A DNA stretch of 10,780 nucleotides. Source: Methanosarcinaceae archaeon (GTDB taxonomy: Archaea > Halobacteriota > Methanosarcinia > Methanosarcinales > Methanosarcinaceae). The notes under the pieces are model-generated. The model ran no database searches, had not been told where the DNA came from, and saw nothing but the letters and a program-made list of their open reading frames with translations. Below are positions 1 through 6,871 of this stretch, piece after piece (the first letter of the stretch is position 1; each line of letters begins with the position of its first letter). The stretch covers positions 1-10,780 of the forward strand of contig JAUSPM010000213.1 in NCBI GenBank assembly GCA_030655675.1, given 5' to 3'. The position numbers and the translations under genes are program-made.

Positions 1-108
1 GTTCAAAAAAATACATAAAAGATAATTAATAAATTGTTTTTGTTTAGATGGTGTATCGTTGTGGTACAGAATGTTTAATATGTTCATGATAAAAACGATT
101 CACCTCAC

Positions 109-121
109 GCGCGTAGCGCGC
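109..121. repeat. GC-rich palindrome GCGCG-TAG-CGCGC
   Basis: Perfect 5-bp inverted repeat with a 3-base loop, read directly. It is pure GC in its arms inside an AT-rich region. It has the same architecture (5-bp arms, 3-base loop) as the palindrome at 346-358, but a different sequence. There is no T-run directly after it on either strand, so a terminator role is not supported. Confidence 0.6.
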
Positions 122-231
122 ATTCCCCTGCATACACATCGAATTTTCAATCGCCATCTGCACATTCCACAAGTTTTAATAAATGTTTTGCTAACTATTT
201 AGTTCATTCAAATTGGCATGGATGGAACGTG

Positions 232-245
232 CCGCCTGCAGGCGG
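232..245. repeat. GC-rich palindrome CCGCCTGCAGGCGG (copy 1)
   Basis: Perfect 14-bp palindrome, preceded by TG and followed on the plus strand, after eight bases, by a T5 run at 254-258. A near-copy with a similar downstream T-run lies at 346-358, so this looks like a repeated short element rather than chance. It may act as a plus-strand terminator-like hairpin or be an extragenic palindromic repeat. Which of these is unresolved. Confidence 0.6.
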
Positions 246-345
246 TCGCACTGTTTTTGGTTTCAAATCGAATCATTTCATTTGCGAAGTCATTTTAAAA
301 CAGCTATACAAATACAATAAATTTACTGATAATTGCGGAAATATG

Positions 346-358
346 CCGCCTGCGGCGG
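346..358. repeat. GC-rich palindrome CCGCC-TGC-GGCGG (copy 2)
   Basis: Near-copy of the palindrome at 232-245, with one A missing at the centre. Both copies share TGCCGCCTGC before and GGCGGT after the centre. A T6 run follows on the plus strand at 370-375. It lies about 40 bp beyond the pdxT stop codon. On the pdxT-sense strand no U-run follows the hairpin, so it is a poor candidate for the pdxT terminator. Confidence 0.6.
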
Positions 359-395
359 TTGTTGCATTATTTTTTAGTTCACTCAAAGCAGTGCA

Positions 396-995
396 TCAGC
401 GCCCAAAAACCTTATCCAAAAAATACTGATGCAACCTTAAATCATCCGTAAGTTCCGGGTGGAATGCCAGCGCAAGCAAATTTCCCTGCTCGGCTGCCAC
501 CACAAACTCACCAACCTTTGAGAGTATCTTCACATTAGCCCCATATTCCACGATTGCAGGAGCGCGAATAAATACAGCATTGTATGGTGAATCCAGCACC
601 GAAACATCCAGTTCTGCCTCAAACGACTCGTGCTGTCGCCCGAATGCATTCCTGTTAACTTTGACATCCATCAAAGAAAGTAAATTCTGGTGCGTCTTCT
701 CAACCTGCGAATCCCCCTCTTTTGCAAGAAGTATCAAACCTGCACATGTACCCATTATAGGCATACCATTTGCAGCAGCCTCCTTGATCTCATCCGCAAT
801 ACCCTCGCGAACCAACAGACTGCCAAGTGTAGTGCTCTCTCCACCCGGTAAGACAAGCCCATCACATGTGGGAACCAATCCGCTGTGTTTAATGGTAACG
901 ATCTCGGCAACTTCACCACGCTCTAAAAGTGCGTGCTCAAGTGCATCAACATGTTCGGAAACAGCACCCTGGATCGCAATAACTCCAATACGCAT
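396..995 (-). CDS. pdxT: Pyridoxal 5'-phosphate synthase glutaminase subunit PdxT
   Basis: This is the class I glutamine amidotransferase subunit of the DXP-independent vitamin B6 pathway. It hydrolyses glutamine and channels ammonia to PdxS, probably in the cytosol as part of the PdxS12:PdxT12 complex known for the family. The 199-residue length is normal. Visible motifs are the N-terminal IGVIAIQGA (3-11), GGEST (51-55), the nucleophile Cys84 in GTCAG, RNAFGRQ (115-121), and His179 with Glu181 in FHPE, which complete the catalytic triad. The ATG at 995 is directly followed by the conserved MRIGVIAIQG start. Only a weak ribosome site (GATGGT-like) precedes it. It lies 66 bp downstream of pdxS on the same strand and is probably cotranscribed, though a U-rich tract separates them. 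Identification is secure. Confidence 0.97.
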   Translation of the reverse strand: MRIGVIAIQGAVSEHVDALEHALLERGEVAEIVTIKHSGLVPTCDGLVLPGGESTTLGSLLVREGIADEIKEAAANGMPIMGTCAGLILLAKEGDSQVEKTHQNLLSLMDVKVNRNAFGRQHESFEAELDVSVLDSPYNAVFIRAPAIVEYGANVKILSKVGEFVVAAEQGNLLALAFHPELTDDLRLHQYFLDKVFGR

Positions 996-1016
996 AATTA
1001 AAAGACCATCAAAACC

Positions 1017-1048
1017 AAAAAAAATAGTAAATATTAAAAATAAAAAAA
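1017..1048 (-). terminator. U-rich tract between pdxS and pdxT (partial terminator candidate)
   Basis: On the coding strand, three T-runs follow the pdxS stop: seven Ts (1048-1042), five Ts (1040-1036) and eight Ts (1024-1017). Archaeal RNA polymerase is known to terminate at oligo-U tracts without needing a hairpin. The position inside the pdxS-pdxT pair suggests partial termination that lowers pdxT relative to pdxS, or a separate pdxT transcript. Activity is inferred, not shown. Confidence 0.4.
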
Positions 1049-1061
1049 GACTGCGGTGGGA

Positions 1062-1958
1062 TTACCAGCCGCGTGTCTGAAGTATCTGTTCATCGGGAAT
1101 AGAACTGATACTGATACCTTTCATGCCGGATCCGATACCTTTTGATATTTCGGCAAGCACTTCAGGTTTGTCGTAATTGTTAACTGCCTCGACAATAGCT
1201 TTTGCCATAGCCTCAGGTTTCTCTGCCGTGAAAATACCTGAACCTACGAACACGCCGTCTGCACCAAGGCGCATCATAAGTGCTGCATCAGCAGGTGTTG
1301 CAATCCCGCCAGCAGCGAAATTAACCACAGGAAGACGCTGCATCTTTGCAGTCTCAAGAACAAGCTCGATAGGCGCTTCAATATCGCGGGCAACCATTAT
1401 GAGTTCTTCCTTATTTTTACCTTTGAGTTCCCTTATCTCACCCATGATCTGTTTCATGTGTGTGACTGCTTCACTGACATCACCGGTACCGGCTTCGCCT
1501 TTTGTGCGTATCATAGCAGCACCTTCATTGATCCTTCGAAGAGCCTCACCAAGATTTCTTGCACCGCAAACGAATGGTACTGTGAACTGTGTCTTGTCAA
1601 TATGATAAAAATTATCGGCAGGTGTCAAAACCTCTGACTCGTCGATCATGTCTGCACCAAGTGCCTGCAGTATCTCTGCTTCAACAAAATGACCGATCCT
1701 GGCTTTCGCCATAACGGGGATTGTCACAGCATTAATGATCGCAGATGTGACTTCTGGGTCAGCCATTCTCGCAACCCCGCCAGCTTTGCGGATGTCTGAT
1801 GGTACAGCATGTAATGCCATGACCGCAACAGCGCCAGCCTCTTCAGCGATCTTTGCCTGCTCCGGGGTCGTGACATCCATAATAACGCCGCCCTTCTGCA
1901 TCTTCGCAAAGCCGCGTTTTATCAATTCAGTACCATGTCGTAATTTCTCAAGTTCCAT
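1062..1958 (-). CDS. pdxS: Pyridoxal 5'-phosphate synthase subunit PdxS
   Basis: PdxS is the synthase subunit that builds pyridoxal 5'-phosphate from ribose 5-phosphate, glyceraldehyde 3-phosphate and ammonia supplied by PdxT. It is a TIM-barrel protein of 298 residues from the start chosen here. Family residues are visible: Asp28 (in VIMDV), Lys85 in VMAKARIGH (the lysine that forms the imine with the pentose), and Lys153 in RTKGEAGTGD (the second catalytic lysine). The phosphate-binding segments FAAGGIATP (214-222) and GVFVGSGIF (235-243) are also intact. I chose the ATG at 1958 rather than the upstream ATG at 2000 because GAGGAG lies 6 bases before it and the protein then begins MELEKLRHGTELIKRG, as is usual for the family. 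The extra 14 residues look like leader translation. pdxT follows in the same direction. Confidence 0.97.
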   Translation of the reverse strand: MELEKLRHGTELIKRGFAKMQKGGVIMDVTTPEQAKIAEEAGAVAVMALHAVPSDIRKAGGVARMADPEVTSAIINAVTIPVMAKARIGHFVEAEILQALGADMIDESEVLTPADNFYHIDKTQFTVPFVCGARNLGEALRRINEGAAMIRTKGEAGTGDVSEAVTHMKQIMGEIRELKGKNKEELIMVARDIEAPIELVLETAKMQRLPVVNFAAGGIATPADAALMMRLGADGVFVGSGIFTAEKPEAMAKAIVEAVNNYDKPEVLAEISKGIGSGMKGISISSIPDEQILQTRGW

Positions 1959-1964
1959 TATAAT

Positions 1965-1970
1965 CTCCTC
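1965..1970 (-). promoter_or_regulatory. Ribosome binding site fixing the pdxS start
   Basis: GAGGAG on the minus strand, separated by six bases (ATTATA) from the ATG at 1958. This is the strongest Shine-Dalgarno match near pdxS. It decides in favour of the inner start codon over the in-frame ATG at 2000. Confidence 0.8.
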
Positions 1971-2023
1971 ATTCCAAATTCTATTAAAGTGATAAAGCAA
2001 TAATCAAATCTATCTCAACTTAA

Positions 2024-2040
2024 ACTTAAATTTAATAAAT
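2024..2040 (-). promoter_or_regulatory. Possible pdxS TATA region
   Basis: An AT-only stretch on the minus strand (TTTATTAAATTTAAG) about 70 bases before the pdxS ATG could hold a TATA box, giving a leader of roughly 45 bases. The 132-bp gap after gyrA leaves room for a separate pdxS promoter. The match is weak because the whole gap is AT-rich. Confidence 0.3.
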
Positions 2041-2042
2041 AC

Positions 2043-2084
2043 AGGTCAATAGTTAAAAGCATTTACTTCCAACTATTTTGACCT
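2043..2084 (-). terminator. Hairpin downstream of gyrA, candidate terminator
   Basis: Imperfect inverted repeat just after the gyrA stop. On the plus strand AGGTCAATAGTT (2043-2054) pairs with AACTATTTTGACCT (2071-2084), leaving a two-base bulge and a 16-base loop. In the gyrA-sense RNA the stem is followed by GUAUUUAUU, a U-rich segment. It may end or process the gyrBA message before pdxS. It could instead be an operator for pdxS, since such repeats also bind dimeric regulators. Confidence 0.4.
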
Positions 2085-2090
2085 CGACCT

Positions 2091-4682
2091 TCATTCTTCT
2101 TTTTCTTCTTCCCCTTCAGTCTCGGACTTGATCTTCGCAACTCCAACGACCGCATCGCCGGATTTTATGTTCATTATCTTAACACCCTGTGTGTTCCTGC
2201 CCTGCACACGAATATCCTTTACAGGTATTCGTATGATAATACCGTCGGAACTGGTGAGCATAACCTCATCATTTTCCTCAACAGCCTTGACATTCACCAC
2301 AGGACCGTTACGAAGGCTGGTGACGATCGTAATAACACCACGTCCGCCCCTGTGCATTGTGCGGTACTCACCAAACTCGGTACGCTTTCCGAATCCGTTC
2401 TCGGTAATTGTCAAAAGGGTGGCATTCTCATCTACGATGCCCATGCTCACAACTGCATCACCCTCTTCAAGTCTCATACCGCGAACCCCACGAGCACTTC
2501 TACCCATAGGACGTACATCGGATTCAGCGAAACGAATGGCTTTGCCATGTCTGGAAACCATAACGACATCTTTTGAGCCGTCTGCCATGATGACATTAAC
2601 AAGTTCATCATTATCAAGCAAGGTAACTGCAATAATTCCGCCTTTTCTCGGATTGCTGAAATCAGATAGTGCACTCTTCTTAACAGTACCTGACTTTGTA
2701 CCCATTAACAGGTACTTGTCATCCTCAAACTTGGCCACAGGGATCATCGCAGTCACCGATTCATTCTCACTAAGTTCAAGGAAGTTTACGATAGCCTTTC
2801 CGCGTGCCTGTCTGCTTGCAGCCGGAATATCATATACTTTTCGCCAGTGTATCCTGCCCATGTTTGTGAAACAGAGCAGATAATCGTGAGTGGATGCAAT
2901 AAAGATATCTTCGACAAAGTCTTCCTCTTTTGTATCCATTCCAATAACACCCTTGCCACCACGGTGCTGTTGCTTGTACGTGTCAACAGGCAACCGCTTG
3001 ATGTAACCACTGTTTGTCACAGTGACTGCAACCTCTTCTACCGGGATCAGATCTTCATCAGTGACCTCATCATGTAATATCTTGATCGTTGACCTTCTGG
3101 CATCTGCAAATTTGGCACGTAACTCCATGAGTTCTTCCCTGATAATCTCATATTTGCGGGAATCACTCGCAATGATCTCTTTTAACCCTGCGATGATCTT
3201 GATAAGTTCATCAAACTCATCATCGATCTTCTGGCGCTCAAGTCCTGTCAAACGCTGCAGGCGCATTTCAAGGATCGCTTTTGCCTGCAATTCATCAAGC
3301 CCAAACTTTTCAATAAGGCCAGCCTTTGCCTCATCAACAGTCTTTGATGCACGGATGAGTGCAATGACCTCATCAATATGGTCAAGTGCGATCTTCAACC
3401 CATTCAGGATATGTGCTCTAGCCTCTGCCTTGTTCAGATCGAACTGACTGCGTTTCTGTATGATCTCTATCCTGTGCTGCAAGTATATCTGTAATATCTC
3501 ACGAAGGTTCAATACTTTTGGCACATAATCGACCAGTGCAAGATTGATGATCCCGAATGTGGTTTCCATTGAAGTATGCTTGTGTAACTGGTTCAATACA
3601 ACATTTGGATTTGTAGTACGTGTGAGTTCGATCACAACACGGATCCCATCACGGTCAGATTCATCACGGATATCGGAAATTCCGATTATCTTCTTTTCGC
3701 GAACCAGTGCAGCAATGCTTTCGATAAGTCTAGCCTTGTTGACCTGATATGGAAGTTCAGTAACAATTATCCTGTTCTTGTCGAGCTTCATCTCCTCGAT
3801 CCTGGAAACTGCCCGCAATCGTATTTTTCCACGACCGGTCTCAAACGCATCCTTGATACCCTGAGTTCCAAGTATTGTCGCAGCGGTCGGGAAATCAGGT
3901 CCCTTGATAACGGTCATGAGTTGTGGGATCGTCACATCAGGATCATCGATCAACATCAGGGTAGCGTCAACAACTTCGCCCAAATTATGCGGGGCCATGT
4001 TGGTAGCCATTCCTACTGCAATACCCGTTGAACCGTTGATCAAAAGGTTTGGTAGTTTTGCAGGAAGCACTTTAGGTTCCTTAAGTGATCCGTCATAGTT
4101 TGGTTGGAATGCTACAGTTTCCTTGTCAATATCCCCAAGCATCTCATTCGATATCTTGTCCATACGGACTTCGGTATATCGCATTGCTGCTGCGGAATCA
4201 CCATCAATAGAACCAAAATTACCCTGTCCGTCAATTAGGGGATGTCTCAATGAGAACTCCTGTACCATCCTGACGATCGTATCATAAACAGCCGAATCGC
4301 CATGTGGGTGGTATTTACCCATTACATCTCCCACTACACGTGCGGATTTTTTGTAAGCCTTATCAAATGTGATGCCTGTTTCATTCATTGAATACAGGAC
4401 TCTGCGATGTACAGGTTTTAAACCGTCACGCGCATCGGGAAGTGCACGCCCGATGATCACACTCATTGCGTAATCGATGTATGAGTTCCTCATCTCATCT
4501 TGGATCAATATAGGTATGATCTTTTCCCCGATATCCGTAGTCTGGATGTCTAAGTCTGAGTCTAAATCTGAGTCTAAATCTGAGTCTAAATCTAAATCTG
4601 AGTTTAGATCAGAGTCTAAGTCTAAAATCTCTTCTTCATCCGGCTGTGTGTCCAATGTTTCGTCATTAATATCTTCTGCCAT
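2091..4682 (-). CDS. gyrA: DNA gyrase subunit A with acidic repeat extension
   Basis: GyrA is the breakage-reunion subunit of the type IIA topoisomerase that introduces negative supercoils. With GyrB it forms the A2B2 enzyme. The 863 residues contain the winged-helix/tower core from about 52 and the C-terminal beta-pinwheel DNA-wrapping domain from about 545 to 850. The catalytic Tyr169 lies in AAMRYTE. The GyrA box, which separates gyrase from topoisomerase IV, is present as QHRGGKG (572-578), with His where E. coli has Arg. The quinolone-determining residues Ser130 and Asp134 (E. coli Ser83 and Asp87) are retained in HPHGDSAVYD. The catalytic Tyr is shifted 47 residues relative to E. coli because of an extra N-terminus (1-48) rich in Asp, Leu and Ser. 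The C-terminal tail is also acidic. The start lies 11 bp after gyrB, with AGGTGA overlapping the gyrB stop, which suggests translational coupling. Archaeal gyrases are known to derive from bacteria. Confidence 0.97.
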   Translation of the reverse strand: MAEDINDETLDTQPDEEEILDLDSDLNSDLDLDSDLDSDLDSDLDIQTTDIGEKIIPILIQDEMRNSYIDYAMSVIIGRALPDARDGLKPVHRRVLYSMNETGITFDKAYKKSARVVGDVMGKYHPHGDSAVYDTIVRMVQEFSLRHPLIDGQGNFGSIDGDSAAAMRYTEVRMDKISNEMLGDIDKETVAFQPNYDGSLKEPKVLPAKLPNLLINGSTGIAVGMATNMAPHNLGEVVDATLMLIDDPDVTIPQLMTVIKGPDFPTAATILGTQGIKDAFETGRGKIRLRAVSRIEEMKLDKNRIIVTELPYQVNKARLIESIAALVREKKIIGISDIRDESDRDGIRVVIELTRTTNPNVVLNQLHKHTSMETTFGIINLALVDYVPKVLNLREILQIYLQHRIEIIQKRSQFDLNKAEARAHILNGLKIALDHIDEVIALIRASKTVDEAKAGLIEKFGLDELQAKAILEMRLQRLTGLERQKIDDEFDELIKIIAGLKEIIASDSRKYEIIREELMELRAKFADARRSTIKILHDEVTDEDLIPVEEVAVTVTNSGYIKRLPVDTYKQQHRGGKGVIGMDTKEEDFVEDIFIASTHDYLLCFTNMGRIHWRKVYDIPAASRQARGKAIVNFLELSENESVTAMIPVAKFEDDKYLLMGTKSGTVKKSALSDFSNPRKGGIIAVTLLDNDELVNVIMADGSKDVVMVSRHGKAIRFAESDVRPMGRSARGVRGMRLEEGDAVVSMGIVDENATLLTITENGFGKRTEFGEYRTMHRGGRGVITIVTSLRNGPVVNVKAVEENDEVMLTSSDGIIIRIPVKDIRVQGRNTQGVKIMNIKSGDAVVGVAKIKSETEGEEEKEE
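4545..4622 (-). repeat. 12-bp tandem repeat encoding LDSD units in GyrA
   Basis: Within gyrA, codons 21-46 are a degenerate tandem array with a 12-bp core unit, read on the minus strand as GAT TTA GAC TCA. It yields D-L-D-S type units with Ser at 24, 28, 34, 38 and 42 and one Asn variant at 27. Three adjacent units at 4561-4590 are nearly identical at DNA level, and a six-base half unit interrupts the array. Near-identity of codons suggests recent expansion by slippage. As the unit is a multiple of three, gains and losses would keep the frame. Confidence 0.85.
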
Positions 4683-4688
4683 ATTATC

Positions 4689-4694
4689 TCACCT
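4689..4694 (-). promoter_or_regulatory. gyrA ribosome binding site overlapping the gyrB stop
   Basis: The junction reads TGAGGTGAGATAATATG on the minus strand. The AGGTGA site shares a base with the gyrB stop codon TGA and sits six bases before the gyrA ATG. This arrangement fits coupled, near-equimolar synthesis of the two gyrase subunits. Confidence 0.8.
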
Positions 4695-6598
4695 CACACA
4701 TCCAGATTAACAACATCTCTTGCATGTTTTTCAATAAATTTGCGCCGTGGTTCGACCTCGTCGCCCATCAAGACAGTAAACATTTCATCTGCTGCAAATG
4801 CATCATCCATAGTAACCTGTAGAAGTGTCCTTGTATCCGGGTTCATAGTGGTTTCCCACAATTGATCGGGATTCATCTCTCCAAGACCTTTGTAGCGTTG
4901 GACCATTGCACCCTTTTCGCCCACTTCGTTTAGTTTCTTTTTCATTTCCTCATCTGAATACAAATAATGTTCTGCTTTTCCTTTTTTTATGCGGTAGAGC
5001 GGAGGTTGTGCAATATAGATATATCCGCAATCAATAAGGGGTCTCATGTGTCTGAAAATAAATGTCATGATAAGTGTCCTGATATGTGCACCATCCACAT
5101 CGGCATCGGTCATGATTATGACCTTGTGATACCGTGCCTTTGAAACATCCATATCTTCACCGATACCGGTGCCAAGGGCGGTTATAAAAGACAAGATCTC
5201 ATTGTTTTTCAAAACCTTTGAAAGACGTGCTTTTTCCACGTTTATGATCTTGCCCCTAAATGGCAGTATAGCTTGAGTTTTACGGTCACGTCCCTGCTTC
5301 GCAGAACCGCCTGCAGAATCTCCTTCTACGAGATATACCTCACAAAGAGAGGGGTCCTTATTTGAACAATCGGCAAGTTTGCCGGGCAGTGTTCCAATAT
5401 CAAGTGCACTTTTCCTGCGCGTGAGTTCGCGTGCCTTTTTAGCCGCTTCCCTTGCACGCTTTGCAACGAGCGCTTTTTGAAGTATCGCATTTGCTACTTT
5501 CGGGTTTTCTTCCAAAAATTCAGCAAGTCCCTCAGACACCATCGATTCCACAATACCTTTAACATCACTGTTGCCGAGTTTGGTCTTTGTCTGTCCCTCG
5601 AATTGCGGTTCCATCAATTTTACACTGATAATACCCGTAAGTCCTTCACGGATGTCTTCGCCTGAAAGTTTAACATCACCTTTTTCGAGATTGTTCCGCT
5701 TGATGTAATCATTTGCAACACGCGTGAGTGCGGTCTTAAAACCAATAACGTGTGTTCCGCCTTCATGCGTGTTTATATTGTTGGCAAAAGAATAAAAATA
5801 CTCCGAATAACTGTCAGTGTACTGCATTGCAATTTCAACAGATGTGTCATCTTTTGTCCTTTCAAAATAAATTGGTTTTTCATGAAGAGCTGTTCGGTTT
5901 TGGTTAAGGTACTCTACAAATGCTACAATTCCTCCGCTGTACTCAAATATCTCGCGTTCTCCATCTGGTGTTCTTTCATCCGCCAAGCTGATCTTTATTC
6001 CGCGGTTTAAGAATGCGAGTTCACGAAGTCTTGTAGCGAGTGTATCATACTTGAACGTGGTAGTCTCGAATATCCTTGCATCGGGTCTGAAAACACATTT
6101 TGTTCCGGTACCTATCGCTTCACCTATCACTGTAACTTCTTCGTCGGGAACACCACGCATATACCTCTGGTAATACAGTTTACCGTCACGTTTGACCTCT
6201 ACTGTCATCCATTCTGAGAGCGCATTTACAACAGAGATGCCAACACCATGTAATCCACCGGATACCTTGTAGCTACCCTTGTCAAATTTACCACCTGCGT
6301 GGAGGATAGTCATGACAACTTCAAGTGCGGATTTTTTGTACTTTTGATGTGTATCTACAGGGATTCCCCTGCCGTTATCTTCAACCATCACGCTGCCATC
6401 GGCATTAATAACTACATTGATAGAGTTACAATATCCGGCAAGTGCTTCATCGATACTGTTATCGACTGCTTCATACACCAGATGATGAAGTCCTCTGTTA
6501 TCGACATTACCAATATACATACTTGGACGCTTGCGTACAGCATCAAGACCTTCAAGAACCTGAATACGCGTTGCATCGTAAGCTTGTTTGTCACTCAT
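4694..6598 (-). CDS. gyrB: DNA gyrase subunit B
   Basis: GyrB is the ATPase subunit of gyrase. It captures the transported DNA segment and carries the TOPRIM metal site used for DNA cleavage with GyrA. The 634-residue length matches the short bacterial form that lacks the ~165-residue insertion of E. coli GyrB. GHKL ATP-site residues are Glu43 and Asn47 (YEAVDNSIDEA), EDNGRGIP and GGLHGVGISVVNALS. The transducer lysine is likely in QTKTKLGN. TOPRIM residues are Glu425 in EGDSAGGSAKQGRDR and Asp498/Asp500/Asp502 in DADVDGAHIRTL. The YKGLGEMNP and QLWETTMNP signatures near the C-terminus are intact. The ATG at 6598 has GGAG 11 bases upstream, a somewhat long spacing. It is first in a gyrB-gyrA operon and is divergent from the small membrane-protein gene at 6872. 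Confidence 0.97.
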   Translation of the reverse strand: MSDKQAYDATRIQVLEGLDAVRKRPSMYIGNVDNRGLHHLVYEAVDNSIDEALAGYCNSINVVINADGSVMVEDNGRGIPVDTHQKYKKSALEVVMTILHAGGKFDKGSYKVSGGLHGVGISVVNALSEWMTVEVKRDGKLYYQRYMRGVPDEEVTVIGEAIGTGTKCVFRPDARIFETTTFKYDTLATRLRELAFLNRGIKISLADERTPDGEREIFEYSGGIVAFVEYLNQNRTALHEKPIYFERTKDDTSVEIAMQYTDSYSEYFYSFANNINTHEGGTHVIGFKTALTRVANDYIKRNNLEKGDVKLSGEDIREGLTGIISVKLMEPQFEGQTKTKLGNSDVKGIVESMVSEGLAEFLEENPKVANAILQKALVAKRAREAAKKARELTRRKSALDIGTLPGKLADCSNKDPSLCEVYLVEGDSAGGSAKQGRDRKTQAILPFRGKIINVEKARLSKVLKNNEILSFITALGTGIGEDMDVSKARYHKVIIMTDADVDGAHIRTLIMTFIFRHMRPLIDCGYIYIAQPPLYRIKKGKAEHYLYSDEEMKKKLNEVGEKGAMVQRYKGLGEMNPDQLWETTMNPDTRTLLQVTMDDAFAADEMFTVLMGDEVEPRRKFIEKHARDVVNLDV

Positions 6599-6871
6599 TT
6601 GTGATCTTTCTCCATGAAAATATTATAAATGTATATATTACTCAATATTCCTGATTTTAACTTTTCAAATCTTCAAAATATCCATTAAATGATCTTATCA
6701 AAATGGTGTTAAAGAAACGTTCTTTTTACTTCGCTCGAACCTATTTTTTAGTAATCATCAATACTTGTATTAGTATGTTTTCATCTATATTAAAGGTTTA
6801 TATGTGAGTCCATTATTTGCGGTTAAAAAGCAGGGCAAATTATAATACCAATCATAGTAATCTGCCAGACT
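6599..6871. promoter_or_regulatory. Divergent promoter region of gyrBA and the 6872 gene
   Basis: AT-rich spacer of 273 bp between divergent genes with no coding frame of note. Toward gyrB, candidate TATA elements are AATATATAC and TTTATAAT on the minus strand within 6621-6640. Both sit so close to the ATG that they predict a very short leader, so the true gyrB promoter may lie further up. A near-palindrome, AAAGAAACGTTCTTT, sits at 6711-6725, roughly mid-way, and could be an operator. A shared regulatory region upstream of gyrase is plausible, but nothing here proves control. Confidence 0.5.
6791..6804 (+). promoter_or_regulatory. BRE/TATA promoter for the 6872 membrane protein
   Basis: TTTATATG at 6797-6804, preceded by TAAAGG, resembles an archaeal BRE plus TATA box on the plus strand. 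Initiation about 25 bases downstream would give a leader of about 40 to 45 bases. This supports the small gene being expressed. Confidence 0.45.

Larger units (their letters stand above)
1..395. other. Gene-free AT-rich region downstream of pdxT
   Basis: No convincing coding frame lies here. The only frame above 60 codons (229-429, plus) is built partly from two palindromes and runs antisense into the pdxT end, so I do not accept it. The stretch is AT-rich except for three GC-rich palindromes listed separately. It also holds an imperfect direct repeat, TTTAGTTCATTCAAA at 198-212 and TTTAGTTCACTCAAA at 373-387 (14 of 15 bases identical). The minus-strand transcript leaving pdxT meets no obvious U-run, so I cannot place the pdxT terminator. 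Confidence 0.6.

Noticed and set aside
229..429. 66-codon plus-strand frame spanning two GC palindromes
   Set aside because: The sequence is low in protein-like pattern. It begins inside a repeat and ends antisense to the secure pdxT gene, with no ribosome site.
1959..2000. N-terminal extension of PdxS from the ATG at 2000
   Set aside because: A strong GAGGAG site precedes the inner ATG at 1958, and the family N-terminus begins there. The upstream 14 residues are not family-like.
2128..2883. 251-codon plus-strand frame antisense to gyrA
   Set aside because: It is Ser/Thr/Pro-rich, mirror-coded from the gyrA codons, and has no independent motif. It is a shadow of a secure gene.
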